Assembly (NCBI GenBank): GCA_933207985.1
Contig: OW240917.1
Location: forward strand, 106,065,475 to 106,129,474
Source: Pelobates cultripes
Taxonomy: Eukaryota; Chordata; Amphibia; Anura; Pelobatidae
Length of the DNA stretch: 64,000 nt
Direction: 5' to 3'
The position numbers and the translations under genes were made by a program. Under the pieces are notes generated by a model that was given only the letters and a program-made list of their open reading frames with translations, had not been told where the DNA came from and did not search any database. Within the stretch, counting starts at the first letter, position 1; every line of letters begins with the position of its first letter. This document shows, piece after piece, positions 13,458-26,312 of this stretch.

Positions 13458-13814
13458 GGAAAATATGAAAGGTGGCAGATCAGGGGCAGAGCCACCAAAA
13501 GTAAAACAGCCCAGGCCAATCAGCATCTCCTCATAGAGATTAATTAAATCAGTACATCTCTAGGAGGAAGGTTCAGTGTGCATGCAGAGGGTGGACACAA
13601 TGTGTAGCACTCCCCCTCCCCCCTTCCCCCCTGCAAGCACCTCTGGTAGCCATAAGAGTGGCGGCCAGTGGAGTTATCACTAGGCTGTAATGTAAATACT
13701 GCATATTCTCTGTGAAGACAGTGTTTACTGCAAAAAGCCTGATGGGAATGATTCTACTCAACAGAACAAATACAATAAGCTGTAATTGTTCTAGTGACTA
13801 TAGTGTCCCTTTAA
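13458..13814. repeat. Related TTAA-type element, second adjacent copy
   Basis: It repeats the order of the previous copy: CCAATCAGCATCTCCTCATA at 13514, a CTCTGGTAGCCA region, AAAAAGCCTGATGGGAATGA, and the terminus GACTATAGTGTCCCTTTAA. It is diverged from its neighbour, so the pair is an old tandem insertion or duplication. Confidence 0.6.
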
Positions 13815-13829
13815 TCATGCAATGTAAAA

Positions 13830-14130
13830 CACTGCCTTTCATTGCAGGGCTAAACACAACTCTAGTGGCTATCTGAAAGACAGCAACTAGAGGGTGTTTC
13901 TTCTGGCAAGATCAAGTTTGACTCCGTTATGTGACGTTTGACGTTGAATGTCATCAAATGCTGTTCATAGGGATTCAACGCTGCCCTATAAGAAGCATTT
14001 GATTGGTACTTGAGGATGGGTTCACCTAATTATTTTTGGGCTCAAGCCCCAGGTGTTTTTTGACCCTGGCAGATCGTAACCATAATACATTTGCCCCATA
14101 TTATTTTTTTATGAAATATCCTTTAAGTGA
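13830..14130. repeat. Old hairpin-element remnant
   Basis: A CAACTCTAGTGGCTATCTG/CAGCAACTAGAGGG stem (about 13858-13893) and CATAGGGATTCAACG/CTATAAGAAGCATTTG-like sequence match modules of the neighbouring TTAA elements. Termini are not clear. Confidence 0.45.
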
Positions 14131-15109
14131 CTAAGTAGTCTACCATTCCTGCTAAATAATATGCAAAAAGAGCCCTATAATGCATTCTGCCTGTGTAATT
14201 TTGATCTCTGTAGTGGGTAACATTTACTATAAGGTGCAAATAGGTATCTAAATAACTACAATAAATATATTTGATGACTGTTAGAGCTAACACCCAGCCA
14301 TGTTTGTCATCAGATAGATCAGGGGCAAACCTATAGCTGAAGTAATTTTTGCAATGCATTGTAGTTCTAAAAAGGCAAGGTAGGCAATTTCTCATAACTT
14401 TTCAAAAATTGTTATGGTGGCTAGAGTGAATCTTCAAATAAAATCTAGTAACAGATAAGGATTATATGGTTTGAAAGAAATCTTGCCTTTATATTTTATC
14501 TGTGTCTTCATTTGGATAAGCTTAACGATAGCTCAAAATCACCTTTTCAAAGTTCTTGCTTATGGCATTCGCGTGTTTAGCATAATTAATTCATCCCACC
14601 ATTTAGTGATATGAAACAGCATGTTCAGGAGGAGAAGCATGAGGTAAAATGAGCTCCAAATATATAGAACCAACACAGTGGCACTAGATATAATGTAAAA
14701 GTTAAAACTAAACGTGTTATAAAGTAACAGAGATAAAACACAGTAACAAGTATATTTAAAAAAAAAAAAAAAAGCTGAAGGTAAGTAAAGCTACAAAATA
14801 TACTAATGGAAGTAAAAACACAAGTAATGGCACATTAAAGGGAGTATATAAAACCTGAATAAAGAGGAAGGCGTCCAACTCATAAGAAACAGAGCCACGT
14901 ATACCTTTGAATGACGCCGTTATCTATAGATTAGTAACTCCAGGTCAGAGCAAGGCAAAAAGACAAGTAGGCTGGAGAAAAAAAAAATCCAAGTCCAGTA
15001 ATCACTCCAATGTGCCTGTAAGGGAAGACTATGGCTCACCAATTTGGGACATAAAGCCAAAGGTTAGATTGGTATAAATTAATTAAGAAGCATAAGTCAA
15101 CATAGTAGT

Positions 15110-15665
15110 GGTAAAAGCACCATGACCACTTCAGTGATTTGAAGCGGTCATAGTGCCTGAAGTCTGTTTCACTATGAAATGCTGCTCATACAGAGTTTAA
15201 CCAATTTGCTGTCGAAGTTGTAAATCCATCTCCGGCAGAGTCATCAGGGTGATATTAGCCAACCCGGTGCTCTGGACTGGCTAATGTCAATTCTGTGACT
15301 TTTTCTACGCACCAAGTTGCACTCACAGAATGAGAGCGGTTAGCTGATACTCTCAGACAATGAATGGTCGCCGGGATTGGCATCTGACTTCTGCAGCTCT
15401 GGAGAGGACAGATGCACATCACTGGCTACAAGGGCAAACCTTTACTGTATTAAATTGGAAAATAGCTCAAATTTACTCCTGGCATTATAACCACTACAGA
15501 GGGCTTAGAGCAGGCTTCCCCAAACTCTGGCCCTCCAGATGTTGCTGAACTACAACTCCCATGATTCTTGGCCTATCTATTTCATTCATAGAATCATGGG
15601 AGTTGTAGTTCAGCAACATCTGGAGGGCCGGAGCTTGGGGAAGCCTGGCTTAGAGTAACCCTTTA
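15110..15665. repeat. TTAA-type element hosting the hAT MITE
   Basis: The left part carries the hairpin ATGACCACTTCAGTGATTTG/GAAGCGGTCATAGTGCC (15122-15160). The right part ends GTAACCCTTTAACC (15656-15666) after the nested MITE. Boundaries are approximate and the copy is diverged. Confidence 0.5.
15511..15647. mobile_element. hAT-type MITE with perfect 8-bp target duplication
   Basis: A near-perfect palindrome starting CAGGCTTCCCCAAACTC and ending GAGCTTGGGGAAGCCTG, with long inner arms (CCCTCCAGATGTTGCTGAAC...). It is flanked on both sides by GCTTAGAG (15503-15510 and 15648-15655), an exact 8-bp duplication as expected for hAT transposition. It sits inside an older TTAA-type repeat whose right end is CAGAGGGCTTAGAG-GTAACCCTTTAA. 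Confidence 0.92.
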
Positions 15666-16189
15666 ACCAATAATTTGTCTATTCACAGAACTAACAGGTA
15701 GAAAAGTACAATTACTCAATCTTTGCTTAAAAACTTTAATGGCATCTTATCTCATTTAAATGGGCTATGTAAGCCCCACAACCACTACAATTCATTGCAA
15801 GAGTATCTGGGTGCCATCACATCACTTTCATCACAAATTGCCACTAAATAAGTGACCTGGATATGTTGGCTAATAATAAAAGGCCACAAGTGTTTGTGAA
15901 ACTGCTCAAAAATCTACTGAAAAATATCAGGGGGGTGGCTCCCAAAGGCAATCTGCACTATAACTACTAAGGCCAGCTGTAGGGTTATGAGGCTAAGAAT
16001 TCCTCTTTAAAATGGATGCACAAACCCTTTTTTAATCTTACTTTTTTTTTTACTTTATAGCGCCCCATTGGGGACTTGTTACTTTGTCCCCCCTCCCTCT
16101 TATTACCGATATAAAAAAAGAAAAATTAAAAACCTGTAAAAGAAGAATAAACTTACCTGGAATTAATAGTCGGGCAAGGTTTTTCCTTG

Positions 16190-16560
16190 TCCCTTTTTGC
16201 AGGAACAATTGACAATGTTTTAATTCAGGGTTAACATGCCTCCAGTGGCTGTCAGAAAGACAAGTAAACTCTGTCATAGCTCACGGAGAGCATTTCATTG
16301 GCACAGTGTGGCGTTTTGCCACACACATGCGCACTAGCCTCCCAGTGCTTCCTTATGGGGAAGCATTGGATTTTCTGAGATAATCAGCAGTGGTGATCTC
16401 AGATGGAGAGGCAAAGAGGAAAGCAGCAAGCCAAAAAATGTAAGGCAAGTAAAACGTACCTGCGGAGAGAGGGTATGACACCTAGATAGATAAGGGAATA
16501 CTATAGCAGAAGACACAATACAGGTTTTTATTCCTAACACTATAGTGTTCCTGTAATATA
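16190..16560. repeat. Diverged TTAA-type element
   Basis: GCCTCCAGTGGCTGTCAGAAAGAC and the terminus TATTCCTAACACTATAGTGTTCCTGTAAT match modules and ends of the other elements of this group. The left end is unclear. Confidence 0.5.
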
Positions 16561-18156
16561 TTTTACATAAAAATCCCCAGGGAAAAAAATGGAAATGAGC
16601 TGCTCATAAATGTTTTTTCTAGGTATCACAAAGATATGTGTTTTTCTTTTTCCAGTAATCTAAAATATGATTTCCTGCTGTTGAAAATAGTTGTTTAAAA
16701 ACAGGACACAGCAAATTAAGATGATGAGTGTGTGTTACTAAAAGACTAAAGCCAAAAAATAATTAGCCATTTCTGGAGGAGTGCAGAAACCAAGACTAAC
16801 AGTGACAATCTAGAAGCCAAAAATAATGCTCAATTTCTTATACAGCTTTCAAACTGTGCTTCATTTTGAAGAAAGAAAGAAAGAAAGAGAGAGAGAGAAT
16901 AAAAAGAAACACGTGGGTATCAATTATGACATGAAAAGAACCATTCTTTTCAAGAGAAGTAAAAAGAACAACGATTCCCAATAGACTCCTGGGTTCTGCA
17001 GCAGAGATGATGCAACTTATAAAAATAGACTTCAAGCAACAGTGGCTGAAACCTGTGCTGCATACTATTCACAGCTGGCTCACAGGCCTTATCTAAATAA
17101 CACCTTCTAGGAGATTACAAGCAGACTAAATATTATATAGGGACATAAACAGCCAGTATGCCAGTAATAATCAGAGAATTACATCAGAAAGCAGATAGAT
17201 TGTAGAATCTAAATTAGAAATCTCTGCATTCTCACTCTGTTTATTAAAGGGAAGCGCCTGTATATACCATGTGAAGCACCACAGCTAAAAACCTTTCCCA
17301 CTGATAATAATTACAAGCACCCCATACTGACTCAGTCTTTCCGAATGCACAGTGTAGGGGCAGCGCCTACACAGTTATTCTTTGGAACAAAACTAATAGT
17401 GGGACATCAGGGACCAAATGAGTCAGCAATTCTACAGAGTCACTAGCTTCACCTACCATTGTCAAATAGTATTTAACTCCTAAACATAACCGTATATATA
17501 AATAGTCTAGTATGAAATGTTGCAATGCATCCACAAGCCTTTAGTCCCCTTTAGTGATATTTTAAAGAGATTTAACACTGCAGTGGCAATTAACTTTTTT
17601 GCGTCAACATATAACCAGAAAGGAGCCTCGAATTTAGCAGAATCTGTTTAAGCATTGAGCAGAGCAACTCAGAACTGCAGTGTTTGACACAGGTTATTGA
17701 AGATCCAGCAAGTTTTATCCTGGGAGGATAAATACTCACCCGTTCGCTATGTGAAAAGTTGCTTCTTATGAGAACCAAGTATTTTATGTATGGCTAAACC
17801 TGTCCTTTTCTTGAGAACATAAACAAACAGACTGGCTGTATAAATTTCCTATTTGTGCAAAACAGTTTAAGCAGTAGTTACTCTACTACAAAAGGCAAAT
17901 ATATAAGTAAATATGTCAACAGCAAACAAATAAATATAAAGTATTTCAATAAACTTTTTTTTTTTTTTAAAGCATACACTCTCCTACTACAATATGTCAA
18001 ACATGCTAGCCATACAAAGGATTAGCAGAGTAGCAGCCTAGAGCTAAACGTTACTGCTGCCACCTAACATCTGTAGAGCACTTTGATGGTAATTGCAAAT
18101 TGCACCTTCTAACAGCTAGCTACAAGGTACTGGAATTAAAACTGTATCATATATAC

Positions 18157-18205
18157 ACACACACACACACATATATACATACATATACACACATATATGT
18201 ACCCA
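18157..18205. repeat. (AC)n with (TATACA) mix microsatellite
   Basis: An ATATACAC run with about ten AC units and degenerate TACATA units. Confidence 0.9.
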
Positions 18206-20494
18206 TCAGATTAGAGACCTGGCACAATCTCACATGCAATTTTGATGACTCAGTGTTTGTATGCAGGTGATCATTGGAAATTAGTGATTGTTGCACATTT
18301 GCATGCATAGCATCTTGGGAAAATTGAAGACTCAATTGCCCATCTTTATGATTTACCAAAGTAAATATTACGGTATAGTTCACCAAGTTAAAAGGATGCT
18401 GTCATAAACAGAAAAGGCTTGGTTCCCTGTCAACGCAGACATATTTGGATGTACTCGCTTTTGGCTCTTGGATTGCATATCATTTAGTTAGATAGTTTAA
18501 AGACTAGTATCACATTAAATGTTTTGTGAATATATTTTGGATTTTCAAAAGCATGCTGTAAATTGTTCTCATAGTAACCTTGGCTGTCTCCACCCAGAAG
18601 AGAACAGAGCTGTAAATTCACTGCAGTCCAGCGACACATCATATAAAAAGAACTCTTAATCGGAAACACTTGCTTAAGAACGGAGTTGTTCAGTGTTTGA
18701 AAAATGTGGGGTGAGATTAGCAGACTGACTCGCTCCTCTTGCTATTTTAATAATTAAGGAAAATGAATGTGTGTTCTTTAACAATAAAAAATAAAACCGG
18801 TTTAAAAAAATATATACACAGCTCAATTGCAGGTGAAACCATTCTAAATCCAAAGGTTTTTTTTATACTAACCTATGAAGAAACTACAAATAATTATACA
18901 TTTATTCTATGGATGGTGCAACATAAAAATCACATGACTAATAAGATTACATTATTAACAGCCACAGTTAGCGGTAACCTGAAGCAATATGGAAAGCAAC
19001 CGACATCAAAACAGGCATTTAGTAGATTATTTTCTTTTTTTGTATCAGAGAACAGAGATCTTCCGCTTAATAAGATGCAAATATATTTGTTTCATTTTGT
19101 ATCAGTGGAATAATGCTGGTCTGCCTTCCATAGAACGGCTTACTGTTTTCCAGATAGTTAATTATTTATTGCTTAAGGCCTTGCATTTCCTGATATTTAA
19201 ATTCATAATGAAACATAAAAAAAAAAAATGGAAAAGAACCACCAGAGAGGGATTCCGCAAATATAGTGATGCTTGGGATTAAGAGATAAGTGAAATTCAG
19301 CTAAAGTTCCTACTGACACACTATGCATTCTAATGATTGCTGCCCTCGAACGGGATCTTAGTCTTCTCGATCTATTGGGCCGAGTCACGTTATCACCCCA
19401 GTGTTAGAACGAAGACCCACAAACTAATTAAAGGCTGCAAAGTTAGATTTATTTTTATCCCTGCAAAACATTAGATCACACTATATTGATCAGAAGAAAA
19501 TACTGTACTAAAAGTACAGAACATTAAAGCTCTGGCAGATTTGATGTTTCATGCACCAGTAGACATCTCCTGGCCAGTACAGGCTACAGAGGGTCACCTT
19601 GCTAGTGTGACCACTTAAAGCTTTTAGAAAAAGGCTTGTCACGTGCATCATATTAAGATCTGTTTTAAATAGCTGACTATAAACAGTGCCAGACATACTC
19701 TGGAAAAGGGATAGGCAACCTTCGGCATACCAGATATTGTAGACTACATATCCCTTGATGATTTGACCACATTATGGGCGATGTAATCCACAAGATTGCA
19801 TACATCTGCTCTAGAATATAGCAGACCTGCATTGTTAGATTAATAGAAAGAACAGTCGATTAATCCCAACTCCCATGATGCTCTGCCAGCCACATTCATT
19901 TTCCAAAGGAATTCTGAGTATCATATGCGCTTTTGTTGCTGGACGTTATCTAATTATTAATATATATCTTTAAACTTGCAGCTCTATAGACTAGATACAC
20001 TGTATTTTATCTGTAAATTAATACTAAAGTCCTAGCCGGTAATGGATTAGCATTCGTTCAGACCCTCAATGCATTAGTTACAACTTTACAACATATACAT
20101 TTTTTATTTTATTTTTTTGCATAGTATACCAACAGACCTACATATCCTTGTAAGTCATTATGGACAACAACTTTGCAAAGTACAGGTCTCAATATTAGGC
20201 TCATTTTGCTCATTCTAAATGTGAGTATTATAGAGGGTAAAGTGGATAATGCAGGCCATAGATAATAAGCAACCAATTGTACTAGAATGTGTGTAATTAA
20301 GCTGATGAGAATGATTCTGTTGGGGTAAGACCCAAAGTACTAGTTATACAGCTGAAGTTTTTGAACATTATCAATCTTGTCTATAGAAACAAGATGCAGC
20401 CTATCAGGTTTGTCACAAATCATTCAAAGTAAGAGGATCATGGAACAGAAAAGCAAATGTGACTAAATGATACATGCATTTAAGTAGTAAAGCA

Positions 20495-20725
20495 GCACAG
20501 TAGGCACCATAACCACTTCAACTTATTAAAGTGGCTATAGTGCCAGGAGTCACATCACTGCTAAACGATTTATTCTTCATTTAACAGTGATGCTAGGTAA
20601 GCAGCAGCCAAAGATGAAATGGCAGAGGCAAAGCTATGCTCCGCTTCCACCCATTCCAGGGTATGGCAGTGGAAGGCTGATAGCACCAGCTAAGTCGATC
20701 ACTACTCCAATCCATGGTATAAACT
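20495..20725. repeat. Old TTAA-type element remnant
   Basis: The stem ACCATAACCACTTCAACTT/AAAGTGGCTATAGTGCC (20507-20545) is a diverged form of the terminal CACCCAGACCACTTCA hairpin. No right terminus found. Confidence 0.45.
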
Positions 20726-23700
20726 GGTATAGCCCCAAAAAACATTAAACTAAGCATCCACAAAAATACAGCTCAATATTACGCCAAAAGCAAAGGTCTA
20801 TTTTTTGAGTGTATGTATTATTTATAATATTATATTGTATAAAATCATTTTCAGACACAATGTGGGGTGTGTATTGTAGACATCCCTAGTATGCCACTTA
20901 CCAATGGGTGACTTAACTAGACTCAAACAGGGATACATTAAAGACAAGTTTGTTACTTCCCCTTAGACACATGCAAACGAAAGCAGCCCCAGAGAAAATA
21001 AAGCTTTGCAGAACATAGTAGAGAATCAGCTGTAATTAGTTGTGGACGATGAAAGAAGAATTAAGTCAACATCCATGGATTCCATACAATCAGAGTCAGA
21101 CCCCTCCTCCCAGTTAAGGGACAGAAACCTTTATAAAGGGGCTGCTTCTGCTGGGTTTGTAGTTAATGTCCTCTCAGGACTAATAAAGAAAGAAAGCATA
21201 GTGTATCTTAGAAAAGGTATTTATTAGGCCTAATAAAAATCAAGAATTGCTTAAGCTAAGATGAAATGTTCCACAGCTCAGCGTCGGGGCCTATAAACAT
21301 TTACTGTTATTTTTTAATAGTAAGACTGCGCTATCACATTACTTAAAAGCAGTAACTTAATTGACAACACTTTCTGCTTTTTAGATATTGGTATATATTA
21401 ATGATGGTAATGAGCCTGCTTAACTGGTCTGCAAAACAAATATAGTAATCAGCATTCTCTATTTTTTTTTCATAAAAAGACATTAATGATTTAATATATA
21501 AGTTACTTGTTTATGTAGTAGCATGAGACAAATTTAAACGATGTATGCATGTAAGTAAAGTCACTGGGCTCAACAAGACTCAACTGCTCTCCAGACACAA
21601 ATCTTACCTTCCCTATCTATGAAAGTAACATTTTCTTTTTTTATACAAACTAAATTAAAGGGGCAATGCAATGTAAACTGTAGCATCAAGGTTTTCAGTG
21701 TGTTAGAAATACATTAAAACATATGTAAATATATACCATGTTTTTTTGTTTGTTTGTGGGGGTTTTATGTGTCTCCTGCAACTCTGTCACTGTGATCTCC
21801 TCCTATGACCTATCAGGTGGGAAATCTGAAGCAATTCCTAATTATGTGGTGATTTATGGGTACGTTTTATGAGGGAATTACTTGATATTTCTGTGGATCA
21901 ACATTGGGTATGCAAAGTTGTGAGTATACATTGATGTGATGCCACAGACACAAGGTTTTGGTAATATTTCTCCTCCATGCACACCAATGTGTAAAGTTCA
22001 ATCTTTGAATGCATATTTAAGATGCATGCTATTGAGTTTCAGTGTTATGATCTCTCCAAATGCTACAACTGAACATTGCAAATCCATCATTACGTTAGCC
22101 AAGTAATTGATCTTTTTACACCTTATTTTTTTTTCTACTACTAGAAAAACTGCAGTATGATTTGATTAACAAAAACACAAATGATACATACAAACTGTAA
22201 ATGAAGTGTTGTTTCTAAATTGGAAAGAGGGACAGAAACTATTAGCATTACCTGAAACAAACAAATTAGGAAAATAAAAAGAATTCTGACAGCAGCAGGA
22301 AATATTTCATATCACATACGCTATTCCTTAGAGAAATATCACCTTGGGGTATGTTTTTGGAACAATCTGTCAGATTTTCTTTAATGAGAGATGCAAAAGT
22401 ACTACTCAAGTGAAATATCTTAGTGGGAAGAACTGTAACAGGGTTTTAACCACCTTCAAACTTAAGAATTATAAATGGCAAAGGGCAAAACACAAAGGGA
22501 TGGACAAACACAGGCTTAGTGAATGCACACACACAATGAGCACACAGCACACGAGACATGGAACGGGTTACAATACCTGAGGTTTAGTGCATTCCTGGGA
22601 GCCGGAATGAAATGAATGCCAAAGAGGAGGAAAGGAAAAGATGAAGGTTACCAAGACATGCTATTAAATATCCAATCGACATGGCAACAATTCCTGAGAA
22701 TATGCTAATGACATCTCTCTAACTCTCCCAATCAGCTCATTTTCATGTAAATGGTTCAAACACCATGCAGGAGAAAATATATATAAAAAATTAATGCAAG
22801 AAATGAGGCTATCAAACTATTTCATAAGACATAGGTATCCTCAGCATTCCAACAACCCTGGATTACAACTCCCAGCATGCTCAGCTACAGTTGTAGGGAA
22901 CTACAGTTCAAATGTGGTTAGTTGCAAACAATGATGCCTTAGCTTTTATAACACTTTTTTTTTTTTTGCTATTTTGTCCTCGAGATTATTTGACATCTTG
23001 AAAAACGGATGAAATACTACTAAAACAATATAACTATTTTTAGACTGTAGTTATTCAGGGATATAAAAGAGAGCACAATCATTTTCAATGAAAACGTACT
23101 GCAATACTGGATCTTTATCATAAATTATTAAATGGTACAAAAATCTGATTAAGATTGTTTAAGATGTTGTTCTTCTAAATGAAAGTCTTTCATAGCTATA
23201 CTAAAGATGTTTTCCTTGGAAACCCACTAAGCTTTCTGTACAGTAATTCCCATTACATTTACATATGCATTTGTATGCACTGAAGATGCATTAGGATTTA
23301 AGGAACACCTGAAAACGTAAAAAAAATAAAAAAATTACAAAATTACAAAAGTGGAGAGAAAGAGAAACTATTCTTAAGAGGATTGACGTTCTCTGCATTT
23401 ATTCACTAAATAGTGATTAATAATGGAATCAATGAAATGACCGTCCTAATATTTACATTTTATTTTTAAATATAAATATTTACACACTAAAAGGAGCTTA
23501 TCTAAAGTATGGCAAGTCTTTTGTGAATTTGACAAATGTGCCCTCTCGCTTATTTTATTACCAACGCTGTCCATACGCAAGGCTTTATTCTGTAAACTCT
23601 GAATTGTAGTAATAAATATCCAAATGATGGCATTTTTCCACATCAGCCATTTTGGTCGATACTCTGCCACTTGGATTTCTATGCCCTACAACTCAGGGTT

Positions 23701-24730
23701 GAGAAAATAAACCGCATTTGGAATCAGAGATGTTTGTGTTTTATTTGTTTTAACTGGGATTTGTCAAACGTGGTTCTATACATATCTGTTTAAAACCCAT
23801 AATGTCATGACAATTTATCCTGTTCTAACTTGGTTTTTTTTGTTGCTATTACATTTACAAAAAAAAAAAATGCTGAAATTGCAAGTCAGTCAACATCTTT
23901 GTTTAGTATTTCTTTACCGCAATGCTCAGCTTTAGTTAGTGGTCAGCAATTATCTAGTTCTCTATCCTGACAATGTGGTCATGCTAGCATTGCCATTCCA
24001 TAATGAGATATCAGTATGTGGTGTAATTTTAAGAATAACACCATATCGTATCTAGTAATAGTAAGAATGCCTTCATTAAAATAATAGGATGTTGTGAAAT
24101 AACAGGCAGATTAATCGAAGATTAAGTAAAATTTTACTAACAAGTTTCTATTGCTCATGTGTTAGTTCCCCTTCACCATTAGCAATATCAATTTCATCCA
24201 TATTTGGACAACCCGGATAGACTGAGATTGTCATCTGACACAATCAGGCTATCAATGTCAACCAAATGTAGACAAATTGATACTTTTAAAGCAGAAGTGG
24301 AACTTCCACATTAGCAAGAAACGTGCAAGGTTCTAGGCAGTGGGTGCTTGAAAGAAACTTGGTTTTGGTCAAACCACTTGAAAATAGCTTTAAACTGATC
24401 AGAGGGATGGTGCCTGCATCCTAACAACACGACAACCGACAACATATAGCTGTTATGGTGCCTAGACTTCCCCTTTAAAGTATGATTCACTTAAAAAGAA
24501 AATAATAAATTTCTCTGAATCATAGTGAAAAAATAATGTCATCACTAAAGAAACACAATTAAAGCCCCTCTATCATTTACTTCAGTATGCATCATGTAAA
24601 AGTATTGCCATTTTATTTAGCAATTTTATGAGGTAAGAATATTACATCTGTAATGAAGCAAGCCAGGGACACATTCAATAAGTGATTCTTCCTCTCCTCC
24701 ATTTTAATACATTAGGGAAATAATGCATTA

Positions 24731-25110
24731 ACCCCTTAATGACATCTTTGTAAACAAATATTTAAATGCTGCGATGTCCAACGAGTACAACGATGCCTCC
24801 CATGTAAAGGTTTTGTGGTGTTTTAGAAAGTTATAGGGTCACATGAACAGCTTGCCCATTTCAGCTTTTACACATTGAAATTTGCTAGATTGATTTGCTG
24901 GGCCCATATTGCCTTTTAGAAGGCATAGCAGAGCAGGAATTAAAATTAATCCCATCATGCATATCACTTTCAAAAGTACACAACAAAGGGTATTAAAAAT
25001 GGGTTATGTCCAGTCTTTTTTAGTAGCCACTTTGTCACAAACCCTGGCAAAAGTACCCCACATGTACAGGTTTTATGGGGTTTTGGAAAGTTTTTCTTGA
25101 ATCACATTGA
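24731..25110. repeat. Fragment of the CCCCTTAAGGACC family
   Basis: It begins TTAACCCCTTAATGAC and includes GGGTTATGTCCAGTCTTTTT, AGTAGCCACTTTGTCACAAA and CCCCACATGTACAGG, all diverged matches to segments of the 2-kb element at 50915-52974. Right end not identified. Confidence 0.6.
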
Positions 25111-25939
25111 CTGTCTGAAATCCCTTTCAAATATGATTTTAGCTTTGGGAAAAGGCAGAAGTTGCACAGCGTCAAATCTGAGCTGAAGTGGGGCTGAATC
25201 ACCTGGGTGATTTTATTTGCGGTGTACTCATTGCATTGTGACCAAAAGCCTTTTGAATCATCCGGATAGTTTTCGCAGAGGAATGTTCAAGCTTAGTGCA
25301 AAATTTGATGCAGATTCGTTGATCTACTCGCTCAGTCATATTGAATGCAAACAGCCACACAGTACATATGCTTACTCCACAGTGTTCATGCATTCCAGTC
25401 CGCTGTCCTTGGCTGCCTGTTTACATCGATATCGCGCAAACCATTAACATATTAACAATAACTAGATACTTTTCAGACAAGCCTCGTATTAATAATTATA
25501 TATATATTAATTCTAAGTGTATTATATATAATTATATTGTTTTATAAAATTATATATTGTGGAATCTGCCTGACAACCCATGCAGTCCCCCACTACCAAT
25601 CTTGCCAATTCAAGTCATGTGATTGTGGTTTCACTGTGATCACACGACTCAGATTGGCTGGACTGGCAGCAGGTGGGATGCCTTCGTTTTTAGGCAAGTC
25701 CACTATCACAATCCCCGAAGAGCTAAGTATTTGGACCGAAGAAAGTGCGGATCATAAGGTTGTGCTATGCTAACCTAATGGTGTCAAATCATTCCCTAAC
25801 ATCAGGAAAGAGTTAAACTACATTATGGAAACACTTTACATTATGAAAATAAATGTAAAAAAAAAACAACAAAGCAAAAAAAAAAAAAAAAAAGCATACA
25901 CTTCATAGACCTATCCTTAACCAGAAAAAGATCTGCCAA

Positions 25940-26312
25940 TTACAAGACCAATGCGGTCTATGGAGGATCCCGCAGTCTCATGGGATCCTCCTTAGACCTC
26001 AATGCTGTACTCTCAAGCATGAACGAGATTGTAGCAGTGACATCGCCTCCTGGCACTAAAATTGAAGATGGCGGCATTCGTGAGTGACAGGTTCAGGTAA
26101 GTATTCACCTTTCTCTGCTCCCCCCTCTCCTCCAGGGACATCAGACCCAAAGCAGCAATGTCATGGTCGGGTCTTTGCAAATCCTGCAAAATCCCCAGAC
26201 AGTGACAGTGCCACGTTAAGAGAATTGGCTGACAGAAGGAGGGGAGCAGCGACCCAAGTAAGAAGTCAAACTTTTCTGTAGTGGTTATTTTGTGTGTAGA
26301 GTTGCTTTAAAT
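25940..26312. repeat. Probable TTAA-type element remnant with a hairpin
   Basis: An inverted repeat GGTCTATGGAGGATCCC/GGGATCCTCCTTAGACC spans 25955-25998. The segment ends TAGAGTTGCTTTAA (about 26298-26311). Similar GC-richer bodies with CAGGTAAGTA occur in neighbouring hairpin elements. Classification is inference. Confidence 0.4.
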
